Shown piece by piece: positions 45,311-56,641 of a DNA stretch of 64,000 nt. How positions within the stretch are numbered: position 1 is the stretch's first letter; the number at the start of each line of letters is the position of its first letter. Under the pieces are notes generated by a model that was given only the letters and a program-made list of their open reading frames with translations, was not told the origin of the DNA and ran no database searches. Source of the stretch: Arenicola marina (taxonomy: Eukaryota; Annelida; Polychaeta; Arenicolidae); the NCBI GenBank assembly GCA_964019135.1, contig OZ025258.1, positions 34,913,202-34,977,201 on the forward strand, read 5' to 3'. Position numbers and translations under genes: made by a program.

Positions 45311-46527
45311 GCCGACCATCTCGCTTATTATGTCAGTGACTCTCTTCTTAGCCATCTGCCTTATCTGGCTACTGTGATTCCCGTTCTGCCATTGTTCTGC
45401 CAAAGTGTCATAGCAGCCGTGTCACGGGTTTAATGCTGCTGCCTGGTACGACGTGTGTACACACCCCGAACGCCACCTCCTAGATGAACACGACAGATGC
45501 GATCAGAGGCAGACAGGACAAGCAGATAACGGGAAATAGTCATTAAGACTGATTAGGCAAGGGACATGTGTTCTGCAAGGGGCGAACTGTGGCTTCAGCG
45601 AGGCATGAAAACTCTTCACCGAAGTGGATGCTACACGCGTCATCCTTACCTGCGAGTAAACCTACGCCACAGGCCTGTCCTGTCTTATTCCCGTGATGCG
45701 TTGTGACCGATAAGGGTGGATACCAGATAGATACGGGAGTCATATTTTACATATGTTTACTGTTATACATATATATTATAGTGTTTGTTATAACACTGTT
45801 TCTGTAATCATGCTGCACATGCAACTACATTTGCCAGAGCCTCTGCTTTAAAGACTAGTGTTTGTTTGTTTTAGCGAAGATAATAATATCCACTTAAGCC
45901 AGCCTCGACTGCTTGATATTTCATAGAACATAATTGTTTTGGATAATGTTTCTCATGAATGAGCTAAACAGGCAGATCAAAAAAATCGCTCGGCATTTTT
46001 TCCCTTCTAATCAGATAATGGAAATGTCTCGCCGAGAGCACATGCCATGGTATAAAGCGATAAAGTAAATTATCTGCGGACCAACATTATGGCATATTTC
46101 TTTCTGAGTCAAGCCTTCGTAATGTTTGACTTATTGTTATGCGAGAAGGGTTGGCATCATTCATACACAGCGCAGAACCCCACACAGACACCGTCACTAC
46201 CCCCCGTCAACAAGTCATCACCTTTTGCCGCGCGACACATCCAGGCTCCTTTGTCACTGACATAAAGTAAGTGGGCGTGCAGAATAGTCGCCAAACTCCA
46301 CCCACGCCGGCCGCTTCCGTTGGCAGGCACCGCCCGAACTATACGTCATTTTCTTCTCCCGCAAGATAGATCCGTCCTATCTGTCATCCTCCTTTTCTCA
46401 GAGAGAAAAAATCAGTCCTATGTGGAATATACATATCAATGCCAATAGCGGTGTCATGCGCCTCATACATGTCACCCATCATCAAGATTTTTACTTCATG
46501 CAGGGGAGTCGTACCCTCTGTCGACCT
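45311..46527. other. No recognisable feature
   Basis: About 1.2 kb of ordinary composition without motif, tandem repeat or match to other parts of the window. Confidence 0.5.
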
Positions 46528-46777
46528 GGGCCGTATTCATAATCACCACTTAAGCTACGCCAGTAGACTTAGCTCTAAGTGGAAATTTTTTCGAGCGATT
46601 ATTGGTTTCAAAATACATGAATAGTCACCCAAGAAGAGGATATTCCTAATTAAGAAAGGGCTAAAATTATATTGAAGAGAATTTCTTAATCAAGAACACC
46701 ACCAAAAAGAGCTGGTGAGGCTAAGACGAAAATGCACTTTTCTTGCGTAACTTACGAGGGGATTATGAATACGGCCC
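46528..46777. mobile_element. 250-bp MITE with 17-bp terminal inverted repeats
   Basis: GGGCCGTATTCATAATC at 46528-46544 is repeated in exact reverse complement at 46761-46777, and a second, looser match (TAAGCTACGC/TAAGTTACGC) lies just inside. There is no coding capacity. No clear target duplication could be read, so the superfamily stays open. It sits right beside repeat X copy 2, and copy 1 has no counterpart. Confidence 0.85.
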
Positions 46778-46784
46778 TTGTATT

Positions 46785-47870
46785 TGTGCGGCACTGCCAT
46801 GAGGGGGTCACTCATGCGGAGTGAGGGAAAAACACCCGACAGAAGGTAGTGGTGTCAATGTTGGGGAATACTAATGGTCTACTTTCCCACTCCTTGCTTG
46901 GCCTCTCACTCATAGACACGGCATTTCGTCGGCACACACCTGTAGGAGCCCAAAACGTCCGACATAACTAATACTTACATTTGACGTTGCAATCCTACAC
47001 AATCTGCCCATATGAAACCACAATACGCTCGTAGCTCTTAGTTAGCGATATACGAACAACACTGAGGTTTCATGAGAAGCTGGGGAGGGGGGCGGGGGGG
47101 TGGGGGGGGGGGGGGCGGACGTGTGAGCTTGAGTAGGGGAACGGTGCGTAACAAGGCACGAAAAAAGCGTCAGCAGTACTTTACAGACTTGGCATCTTTG
47201 CTCGTTATGGGACCTAACTGTGAAACCCTCCGGACCTAGATCGACCCTTTAAAACAATATTTATGCGAGATAGGGAGGGTATGAAACACATCTGGGGATA
47301 TATATATTCTTTCATAGACGTGCTGTGCTTTGATAAAATCGGTGTCTAACTGTGCGTTATGTTATAGGCATGAAAGTCATGATTCTGGCCCGTTTTGGGC
47401 AGTCGGACGATTTCGGTTCTCACACACGCCCTCGTCAAGCGCTGGCAGCACGGAGCTCGTTGTGCGACCCTATGGTGTGTCGGCTCACGGAGCTCGTTGT
47501 GCGGCCTCATGGTGTCTCGGCTCACATAGCTCGTTGTGCGGCCCTATGGTGTGTCGGCTCACGGAGCTCGTTGTGCCGCCCTGTGGTGTCTCGGCTCACG
47601 GAGCTCGTTGTGCGGCCCTATGGTGTCTCGGCTCACAGAGCTCGTTGTGCGGCCTTATGGTGTCTCGGCTCACGGAGCTCGTTGTGCGGCCCTATGGTGT
47701 GTCGGCTCACGAAGCTCGTTGTGCGGCCCTATGGTGTCTCGGCTCACGGAGCTCGTTGTGCGGCCCTATGGTGTCTCGGCTCACGGAGCTCGTTGTGCGG
47801 CCCTATCGTGTTCCGGCTCAGCGGAGCTTGATGTGCGTCGACTTGTGGTTCGCTCGCTATCAGTCACGTG
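46785..47870 (+). repeat. Paired repeat X, copy 2, interrupted and expanded
   Basis: 46790-46945 matches copy 1. Then 46940-47420 is extra sequence flanked by CACACAC (46933-46939 and 47421-47427), after which the match resumes at CGTCAAGCG. The 37-bp minisatellite follows. Confidence 0.75.
47449..47837 (+). repeat. 37-bp minisatellite
   Basis: About ten copies of a 37-bp unit starting ACGGAGCTCGTTGTGCGGCC, varying mainly at TGTCTC/TGTGTC and a few single bases. Since 37 is not divisible by three, each long frame cycles through three peptide versions. The frames are open in all three plus frames and are not credible genes. Confidence 0.95.
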
Positions 47871-47959
47871 AATTTATGGCTGGTGTTTTGGCACCCAACG
47901 TGTCTGTCATGAAGTTTGTCACGGTTTTCCACTCACTTGGTTGCCGCTTTGCCTAAAAT

Positions 47960-48115
47960 TTGGTCCACGTTAAACCCTTATAGCACGCTCTTCCTCAAAA
48001 GTTATGGCCTTTATAACGTGTAGTAAATATTCGGGGTATGCAAAATTGTACTTCTTTTTAGTACGGCTAGCATCTATCCGGCTTTGTTACTGATAGGGTA
48101 TTGACTGATATCAAG
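47960..48115. other. No recognisable feature
   Basis: Spacer after the minisatellite with no motif or repeat that I can identify. Confidence 0.4.
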
Positions 48116-48230
48116 GGGGCTGCACGAAATGCCTGTCAGTTAAGGCGATCGGCTTTTCGCGGGCGAGCTCTGCCAGGCCAGCCACAATGCAGGAGGTCGT
48201 AGGTTCGCACGCCATCATGGGAATGGCTAG
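48116..48230 (+). repeat. Possible degenerate tRNA-derived SINE
   Basis: A tRNA-like layout can be imagined: CAGTTAAGGCGATCGGC near 48146 resembles an A-box region, and GGAGGTCGTAGGTTCGCACGCC near 48193-48214 resembles a B box. Neither fits the consensus well and no target duplication was found. It differs from the clear SINE at 62821. Confidence 0.25.
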
Positions 48231-48954
48231 GTTAGCGATGAAGTACCAACACTTATTCATCAAACAATATGATTCCCTGAACCCTTGATTCTTCTCGTTG
48301 GCCTAACAGCGGCTCCATCGTGTCGTACAGACACAGTTAAACTACAAAAGGTTAATATTCGTTATTTGAACCTGTAAAACAGAACGTGTCAATCCATTGT
48401 CGCATGTGTTTCATTTGCATCTCATTCGATTCGGAACTGCATAGTGCAATTACATCAGACACGAGGGAAGCAAACGCTTATTGTTCAACAATTGGATTTA
48501 AACGTATTTTTATTCTGTAGGGAGTAAATTTCGATTTTGGTCAGAAAGAAAAATCAAGACAAAATCTGTTAGCAAACGCTCATAAACAGGGGCATAAACG
48601 TGCACACGAGCAAAACGACACCACTGCAACAAGTAACATGGACTCATCCTGAACGGCACAAGCAGTTTTTGTCATTCTGATGACTAACACGTATTTTCTG
48701 ACCCTGAGTGAATCACGAAATTTCCTTTAGTAGAAAATTGAATGACGGAAAACCGATTGAAAATGCCGTCTGATCCATTTCCCCATGTTGGTATTCACGT
48801 TACGCGTGCATTCGGCGTATTATGTTATGCTGAACCCAAGGGCTGCAACGCGAAACCAATGCAGCGCATTTCATCTCGCAAAATATATTTGATATTTAGC
48901 ACGAAGCCTGCAGCAGTTGAGTATCCCTGTTCTGCCTTTATACCCGGCTCGAGG
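48231..48954. other. No recognisable feature
   Basis: Ordinary composition; small open frames only, none with a known motif. Confidence 0.45.
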
Positions 48955-49178
48955 TAACATTACAGGGGATCCGGCCCAGTCGCTCTGCCTCGGAGTCGAT
49001 AGTCGGTCATTGGACCTGCTAGCGATTCCCCCGCATGTACCATGGCGAGGACAAGGCCGACTAACAGCTTTGTCTGGTTGAGTCGTGTCACTGGCGTGCC
49101 GGTTTGATATTTCGGCCCAACGAAATGGTGATTGCGTGTGACGCCAGGCTGTTTGGCTGCAGAACACATGGCCCCTCA
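48955..49178 (+). repeat. Paired repeat Y, copy 2
   Basis: Matches 44490-44680 in several blocks, including GTCGGTCATTGGACCTG and GACAAGGCCGACTAA. Its distance from repeat X copy 2 is larger than in the first pair, because of the minisatellite and intervening sequence. Confidence 0.75.
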
Positions 49179-49446
49179 CAACCCAGCCAACATTACCTAG
49201 CTAAGTCCTTCAGGCGAGTTTTATTCGGGTAGGCAGTGGATAATTTACCAGCAAGTCCATAAAACGCTAACCTGAATAGCTTTTAAATTGTTAGCTGAGA
49301 TTCATATTTCATCTAGATCCCGGTAAGGGGCATCTTATGATGACCAGGTGTAAATCGCTCCCAAGTGACGCAAGGAAAGTCACGAACAGTACATTACACC
49401 AGGTGGATCCAATATATTTGACCAGTTCCTGGAATCTCAATTAAAG

Positions 49447-50375
49447 TTGTAGCGAATTTGCATAGGGGAACTAGCGGAATGAAATAGCACGGCCTATGGG
49501 AACTAGCGTAATGGTAGGAAGAAGTAGGACGGCAGGGAGCGCGTGGGTGAGATTGGGTACTAAACATCCGCCAGGGCAGGAAAGAAGTTTGAGCAAGTTC
49601 GGGACAAAGAAGATTTAGAGGATTCGAGTATTTATTGCCAGTATATTTATGAATGGTTTATGTATCTCTTGAGGCAAGTTGTTAACCAAGTTTCCACAGA
49701 AGTTTGAGGGATAATGATGAGCATTTTGGCTCTATTTTTGAGTGTATATATACAGTTGCTTTCATTATCGCTCATTGGTCAGTTTAGCGTGTAGCGTCCC
49801 TGGAGTTAGCGTCCCTAGGATGAGGGTATAAAAGGCCCTGCATCACAGCCCGGAAGTTAGTGGGAGTGAGGGGGACAGCGCACCTCTCACTCTCTCTTAG
49901 CGCTTCACCCGCGCACCTCTTTTCCCCTCTCCCTTTAGCGCAACGCCCACGCACCTCTTTTACCCTCTCCTCTTGGCGCAACGCCCGCGCACCTCTTTAC
50001 TCATTTATTTGAGTCTTTGCTATTCTCTTTTATAAGTATTTTTGTAGTTTCAGGAAGGTAACATGTGGGAATAGGCTTGTCTTGGAAGTCAAGGTCAGAG
50101 AGCTGTATTTTGGAGGTATATTTAGAGGAAGTAGCAGTGGGATATAGAAAATTGACTAGAGGGATAAGAGAAATGATATGACTTAGATGAGAGATTAATC
50201 CGACCAACAATTAGGCTACAAGAAGTTATGCAGCATATGCAGTGATATTTGAGATTGTGATATTGGTGGTTCTTTGACATATGGTTATGAATATATTTAC
50301 TGAGAGGCTGATGTCATATATGTATTCTAGTTATATGGATAGTTTGGTCACACATTTGTATGTGGTGGCAGCGAC
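49447..50375 (+). repeat. Possible LTR fragment of a Ty3/Gypsy-like element
   Basis: A TATAAAAGG box (about 49829) lies in a GC-rich leader with three imperfect GCGCACCTCTTT-type repeats (49878-49995). Further on, TGGTGGCAGCGACTTG (about 50360) resembles the primer-binding site that follows the 5' LTR in the Gypsy element at 56252-60936 (TGGTGGCAGC there too, minus strand). No second LTR and no coding region are present, so this would be a remnant. The limits are guesses. Confidence 0.28.
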
Positions 50376-51226
50376 TTGTTGAGTTAACCCGGAATAAATC
50401 ACTTGAATTATAACCACTTCCTTATTATCTGATTGCTGGGTTAATTAACCTAAGTTTAACTAATGCAACCGAGAATGCTTTATTATATCGCGGCTTAAAA
50501 GCCCTTTTTCCTGACATAACACCACAAACATACACCTTCGGCACGCAACAAAGTTTCCTACGAAAGGTTGCCTTGGTAATTATATAATGTCCAGTCCGCT
50601 TTTCATGTATGTAACGTTAGAGACATCATGTCTCTGACATAAATCTGGCAGATTACTGGATATAGCGCGTGGCAAAACTCGTGGCAAAACGTTATGAGAT
50701 TTGGTCTGATCCAGGGCCGTTATTTGTATGTGGCTCTCTAGTACCAGATATTCGAGCTTCAATGAGGGGATTTTAAGAATAGTACATCCGTGGACCACAG
50801 CCCGTGACATCAAACAAGCGACTCGGGTACTTCAGACAACGGCCGAGGGGGGTCGGAGGATAAGTGATAAATGTGCCAGCCTTTACAATGCAATATTCCC
50901 GATATATTGAAATGAGATGCATTACGGCCTGATATTAAAGGGGAGCTGAAACACAGTGGGTCATAATAAATGAACATAAACCAGCAACGTCAAATCTGTT
51001 CTTAATAAAACTGCCTTCTATGCGTACTGGTAGCATGACAGAGTTTAAAATTCCTCCGCACGAGTACGGGCGCAGCCATTGGTTCTTCAGTTGTGGGTCA
51101 CCTGGATGCATGACGGCACGGGAATGAGTAAACAAATCCTGGATCATGTAAACATGGCGGAATCACGGAAAAAGCCAGGTCGTCCGAAAGAAAAAATCCA
51201 ACACATCGTGTACGGGATCGCATTGT
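50376..51226. other. No recognisable feature
   Basis: Between the possible LTR fragment and the THAP-like frame. A short frame just before the latter (from about 51151, MAESRKKPGRPKEKIQHIVY) ends within the start region of the THAP-like frame in another phase; its GRP core recalls an AT-hook, but the match is too short to call. Confidence 0.4.
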
Positions 51227-51451
51227 ATGGCACCAGGATGTACTAGTTGGTATTATAAATGTCAGTGGAAACGTTTTCACGCATTAACGACTGATCTTAA
51301 GCTCAGGAAAGAGTGGCTACAGGCCACGAACGTTGCTGATCCCCCACTTCACTCGAGACTGTGCAGCGACCACCTTCTGGATTCTAACTTTGTAACTAAA
51401 GGCAGTTTCGGCAGTGATGGTCGGTTTGTTTTTGAGAAACAAACAAACTAA
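51227..51451 (+). CDS. Possible THAP-domain protein fragment
   Basis: A 74-codon frame reading MAPGCTSWYYKC (Cys 5 and 12), KEWLQAT (Trp 30) and SRLCSDHLLDSNF (Cys 46, His 49). This follows the C2CH order of the THAP zinc finger (Cys, Cys, conserved Trp, C-x2-H), a DNA-binding domain of animal regulators and P-element-type transposases. The first Cys pair is spaced by six residues, wider than the usual two to four, and the terminal AVPTIF motif is not evident, so the match is partial. It could be an exon, a relic of a transposase, or chance. No further exon is visible in the AT-rich 1.3 kb downstream. Confidence 0.4.
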   Translation: MAPGCTSWYYKCQWKRFHALTTDLKLRKEWLQATNVADPPLHSRLCSDHLLDSNFVTKGSFGSDGRFVFEKQTN

Positions 51452-51454
51452 GAC

Positions 51455-52800
51455 CTAGCTACAGCAGGCTACAGCAGTGCTTTCAGTTTTAGACTTTTCA
51501 AGTTATCAACTGGGAGAAACGGACCCACCAGCAACCTCTGCCAGGATTAAAAATTCCTTATGTACCTTGTAGCAAAACATTAAATTAAATGTAATTTTTC
51601 TTCAGATAATAAAATATTTAATTTAACATAAGAATGCTCCTGTCATTACAATATTACTGTTATAGCCATGACATATCTTTATCTGCGAATATTTATATAT
51701 TAATATGCCAATTCTGGATGGTCAGTTGTATAGCTTCATACATAGTATAGTAGTAGTTGTATTTCATATATGTCATACATAGTCTCATACAATATATGTA
51801 GGAGTTATAAGTTTCACACTTCAGATTTCTTTGATAATATATTAGATACAATTTTAAGATACCTTTAGAGTGGATAAGTAAAGTATTAATCGAATTGATT
51901 ATGGAATATATGGGATTCTGGAATACCGGTACATGTTAATGGCTATGTAGTTTGTGTACCAAAATGGCTTTAGCTTCAGGCAATACAAGAAATCATATTA
52001 ATGTTTGGAAAATCTGATACTTCAACAATAGGCTTTATAATTAAGATATTTTTGATTCACTGTAATACACATAACTAATTGTTGAAATTTATAGAGATAG
52101 CCCTCTGCTGTTATGAAGGTTAAATGTCATTAGCATTTTGTTTAGATAGCCTTAACCCATGTTGTATGATATTGCTATGTAAATGGATACACACCTGTAC
52201 CGGTACTTAAAATTCCTATACATACTAATTAGCCCATGGTCTAGCATGATTAAATAAAAAGCTAATGATTGATATAACAAATTAGAAATATATATAGTTT
52301 ATAAGTATAGGGCTAATGTTAGATTATAGAAATTTGTAACATTCCAGAATACATGGCATTGGCTTTACAGGTCTATGCCAGCTCTCTTTATGTCAATTTG
52401 TTAAAATTACTTATGTCATATACTAATTTAAATATACATACTTTCAAAGTTTGTTGATGTTAAGTACTCAAGTGAATTATACTCATATATCTTTTTTCAG
52501 AATTCGTTATCACTAATTACATATTATACGTTTTGTTAACTATGTAGTTCTGCATATCCACATTTGTGTAATCATCACATTTGTTTTGACAAATATAACT
52601 TGAATTCTAATATATGACTTAATGATCTGAGTCATAAACTACATAAATAAAAGCCCAGATATTCGATTTAATGATTTATATGATCTAGCAATTTATATAT
52701 TGCTCAAAATGTATGTATATAAACGTGTCAAATAGGTTCAAAAGCATGAGCAGTGGGACAGCTGATTTATTTAGTGCATCTATTACTGTCAACAATATCT
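51455..52800. other. AT-rich DNA, no recognisable gene
   Basis: Strongly AT-rich, with no open frame of note and no tandem array. In texture it resembles the interior of the TIR element (36485-40536), but I found no shared block and no copy of the TIR. Confidence 0.5.
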
Positions 52801-55800
52801 TCCAATTTCTTTATTTCGCCCCGTGCGGGTGTGTGTGTGTAGGGGGGGGGGGTGTGTATACTTAACACACTGCTGGGTTGGGGGGGGGGCGGTGTCCGCA
52901 GTAAAGCCTCCCCCTTTTCACCTCCAAAACCCGCCCTCAAGAGATGTTTTTTTCCGTTGACCCCCTCTATGAGTCGCAGTTCCCTATTTTCATCGCAATT
53001 TTTTTCACGGCAAACCCGCTCTGAGCACCCCCACGGGTAGTAAGTTATAAAATATCAAGGGGCACCCGCGGGACCAATCCGCCCCCCCCCCTCCTACCAG
53101 ATTCGTATAACAGTGCGCCCCCCGGGATACATGGCTTGTAACTCCCGTTGTCTTGGAGTTCGCCATACGCTCTGGATCGCGGATGAATCACCACTACTTC
53201 TCGTGACGTCAGTGCCCGGAGGCCTCATAACGCCCTACACACAGCAAAGAAATAGTCCCGTCTTTAACAAGCGTTTTTCAAGCTATCGTTATACCTAAAA
53301 ATATATAGTTTTCGCCAAAAAATAGTATGATTCATTATAAACTCCCATAGAATATTGTGTCCATCAATTCCCTTCCTCTTTAAGCCACGCGATATAGTGG
53401 CTTGCCGTCCCAGTGTTCTGTCCTCGTTTACTGTCAGTGTTTCGTCAAGTCGTGTCCACTGGCAATGCTCCACCACTGTGGTTGTGTAATGATCACTCTA
53501 CTAAAATCTCACTTAACTATCGAACTTGGCGTCAGGGACAGTTTCAGGTGACAAACCGAGTCTTGAAGTCTTGGTTTCGTTCGTCAGTGAGGCTTTCAGC
53601 ATGATATATGATGTATTTCCATGTCCTAAGCTATCACGCGGGGAGCGGGGGTAGGGAAATGGGGGGGGGGGGGCTGAGCAGGTAGTTGCGCGGGGAGGGG
53701 GAAGTGGGGTTTAGCTGGGACCCAGCCACAGATCAAACCCTGAAACCTGTACCCGGAGCTTGTTTCACACAATCGCTTTCTCACTATTTCAGGACGTTCA
53801 TTGGCCCATTTTTTTTACTTCCTGGTGCGCACAATTGAAATGGCACATTTAATTGTCTCTACCTTCTCGGACCAGTGATATGTCTTCAATAATATCAATA
53901 TATCAAAATAATTGATTTTATGCATAGTCATTCTATATTGTGCGCAATGGTGATCCCAGTGAGATAACAAGCTAGGAGGTATGTCGTTAAGTTAATCCCA
54001 AGTTTATCACATGATCCCATGCTCTGAGACAGCCGCCCCCGCTGCTTGGTACGGTGCGTAGGTGTGCCGGACGCTATGCTGGGCTTGACGGTCCAACTTA
54101 CTCATAGGAAAAAAGATACATGCTTCGGATTAAACATTAAGCTGTCGGTGAAACAACTTCTGTATTGGTACATGCCGTGCTCTCCGACTACCACGGTGAT
54201 AACTTCGCAGGGCTGTTAGGCTTATGAAGGTTTAATCACCGGTAACGGATGCCGCCTGTGTCATCCACTTCGGTCAAGTCCGCATCACTCACTGACGCCA
54301 CAGTGCAGGCCCGGGATGGTAATTACACCTTATCCACCGAGCCTTGCGGGCTATGTTTGTGGCTTGTTATGTCTGCCTCGGATATCATCTACCGTGTGGA
54401 TCCGCCAGGTGGCGGACGGTGTATATACCAACGTCGTGTCCGAAAACAATCCGTCACGCGACTTATTTTTATACCAAGTGTCCCACGCGGCAAACAAACA
54501 GGACAAGTCAGAGAGACACAAAGAGGCAGTTAATGGAGTTGTCTGAAGGAAGAAATCAGCAATAAGGTCATGGAGGTTGCCAGCAAGACAGTCAGTGACA
54601 TAGTGCTTGGTTATATATTCAGAACGCTTTAACCACTTGTAGTCATATCGCGTCAATGGGAGAATACAGGGAGATTGGAGCCATGTCCCCAGAGGTAACC
54701 CCCTGCTCTTTGCGAAGGACATGAAATCTTTATCCTGCGACCACACAGTCATGGCCTCAGCTTGGCCCCAACCACCAACGACAATGTGAGTGCGACAGTC
54801 TCTTCGATACTCACATAAGTAAGACAGTCAACGAGACACTTAGGGTCAGTCAGCGAGACAACAAGATATCCTTTATATGTCATAGGTAAAGCCGAACAGG
54901 GCTAATAGTGATCAAACACTATACTGTTCCAGACAAAAGTCTAAACTTACCTGGGCGTATCTAGGAAGAACGGCCATTGTTGCAGTTTACTAGTGGAGCT
55001 CATTTATAATAATCAATGATAATATCCATTCATAATACGTAACTCAAGATTGATACTCGGAAAGGTGAGGAAAATTAAATCTGACTTTGAGAGTGACAGA
55101 ATATTGTGAAAGGTTCTTTGATCTCAAAACAAAACCAGCATGCGAGAACTTCATGGTAAACCAATATACTAGCCAAAGGGTCAAAAACCGCTTGGTTGAT
55201 ACTACATTCCATATTTTTACAAGATGGGTATAGCTGTATTTGCACTAAAAGTGTCTGTATATTCATGCAGGATAGAGTTCCTACAGCCTTCTAGGATCTC
55301 GCATCCTTCACATGGCAGAAGTAACCCTATGACTCCACTTTGCACTTGATCCATGATATTAATGTTTTAACATACGCATATAAGTTAAAGTGTAATTTGC
55401 CAGCCGGTCCGCGAGGCACATATGTTACTCCTGTTGGCCAGGGATAACATATACCCGCTACGTGCTCTCTGGATTGGGCAAAATATATGTTAGATGGTCG
55501 TGATATATGTGACTTCCCTGCCAACAGGAATAACAGGTAGCATAGTGGCGGATAGGGTGCATTTGCAAACAAAAATAAGTTGAGTCACAGAGATACTATA
55601 GCTGGACCGCATTATACTCCGCGCCACACGATAATGGAAAAAACTTGGAGAGGCGAACTAAAGGTCCACATACATATGAGTCTCATATAATTCTGTTCTC
55701 ATATTTACCATCTGCCCGCTCATGTGCGTGTGTTTCAGCCCCCAGAAGAGAGGTTGCGCAATACAACGCACAATGAAGTCATATTCTGCCGACAAACAAC

Positions 55801-55955
55801 CTGGCATCAAACACAACAACTTTTGAGTGAACGTAAGTAAAACGCCTACACGCCAGCGATACGACTCAACGAAACAAGGCTATTGGTCGGCCTTGTCCTC
55901 CCCATGCTAGATTCGAAAGAATTATGGTTTGTTCCAATCCGTAGCAAACCATATT
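52801..55955. other. No recognisable gene; G/C homopolymer tracts
   Basis: Contains (GT)n followed by a G-run (52825-52851), another G-run near 52879, a C-run near 53082 and a G-run near 53661. The longest frame (54351-54752, minus, 133 codons) has no motif that I know. A 45-bp stretch at 54615-54660 matches 62230-62275 (ACGCTTTAACCACTT, CGTCAATGGG), so a diverged dispersed repeat is present. Confidence 0.5.
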
Positions 55956-55961
55956 ATAGAC

Positions 55962-56106
55962 TTCTATAGAAAAAATGACAGAAGTATGATTTTCTATAGA
56001 ACATTTGTACATAGTTCTACTGAACAATTATTTTCTATAGAGCGTAAACAGATATTTCTATAGAAGAATTAATTTCTATAGAAGGTGCAGGGATACTTCT
56101 ATAGAG
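55962..56106. promoter_or_regulatory. Cluster of TTCTATAGAA palindromes
   Basis: TTCTATAGAA occurs at 55962, 55992, 56056 and 56074, with one-base variants TTCTATAGAG at 56033 and 56097: six copies in 145 bp at uneven spacing (18 to 41 bp). Uneven spacing argues against a simple tandem repeat. The pattern TTC-N4-GAA is the form bound by some STAT factors, but this is only a resemblance; a degraded simple repeat is the alternative. Confidence 0.5.
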
Positions 56107-56251
56107 CAATTGGTTTCTGTTGAATATATATAGAAATAATATTTCGACATGGCCATGTTTTCTTCTCGTCGCCGGTTATGATCAGGTGTGCTTGCAGGTT
56201 TGTAGATGTACTCTTTATGTGAAAGGATACATGAAGGTAATAATATCTTCT

Positions 56252-56399
56252 TGTAATTATATTGCCCCAAGAACTTCCAGATAGGGCGAGGTTGGTTTGC
56301 AATCAACACTTCATTCTCCAGCTAGCCGCTTACAGCACCGATCATTTTACCAATTACAACATTGACAAATAATTGTACGTAACAAGCAATACTGTGACA
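56252..56399 (-). repeat. 3' LTR of the Gypsy element
   Basis: About 148 bp, running from TGTCACAG (minus strand) to ATTACA, preceded by a purine-rich tract (AGGAAGGGGGA). Short for a Gypsy LTR. Confidence 0.8.
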
Positions 56400-56641
56400 T
56401 CCCCCTTCCTGAAAAAAAGTTCTGTCAGCTGATTATCGAAGGAATCCTCGTCACTAGAGGTTCTGCGATGATAGTTCTATTTTAGCACATAATCAGCTGT
56501 TGGGTTATAGATGGTTTAACTATAACTTTCACACCTTAGGGCAGAGGTCACCAGTACATGCCCCTCGACTGGAAGCGGCAACACCAAAAGTTTAACGTAT
56601 TTCGACAACGCCGCCAGTCCGTAAACTAATGGGTGACGTGC

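Noticed and set aside
47330-47956. 208-codon frame with a repeated peptide
   Set aside because: It is a translation of the 37-bp minisatellite, open in all three plus frames.
51455-52800. Second copy of the TIR element, suggested by similar AT-rich texture
   Set aside because: No terminal inverted repeat and no shared sequence block with 36485-40536 were found.
54351-54752. 133-codon minus-strand frame as a possible gene
   Set aside because: No motif, no support from neighbours, and part of the region matches a dispersed repeat at 62230-62275.
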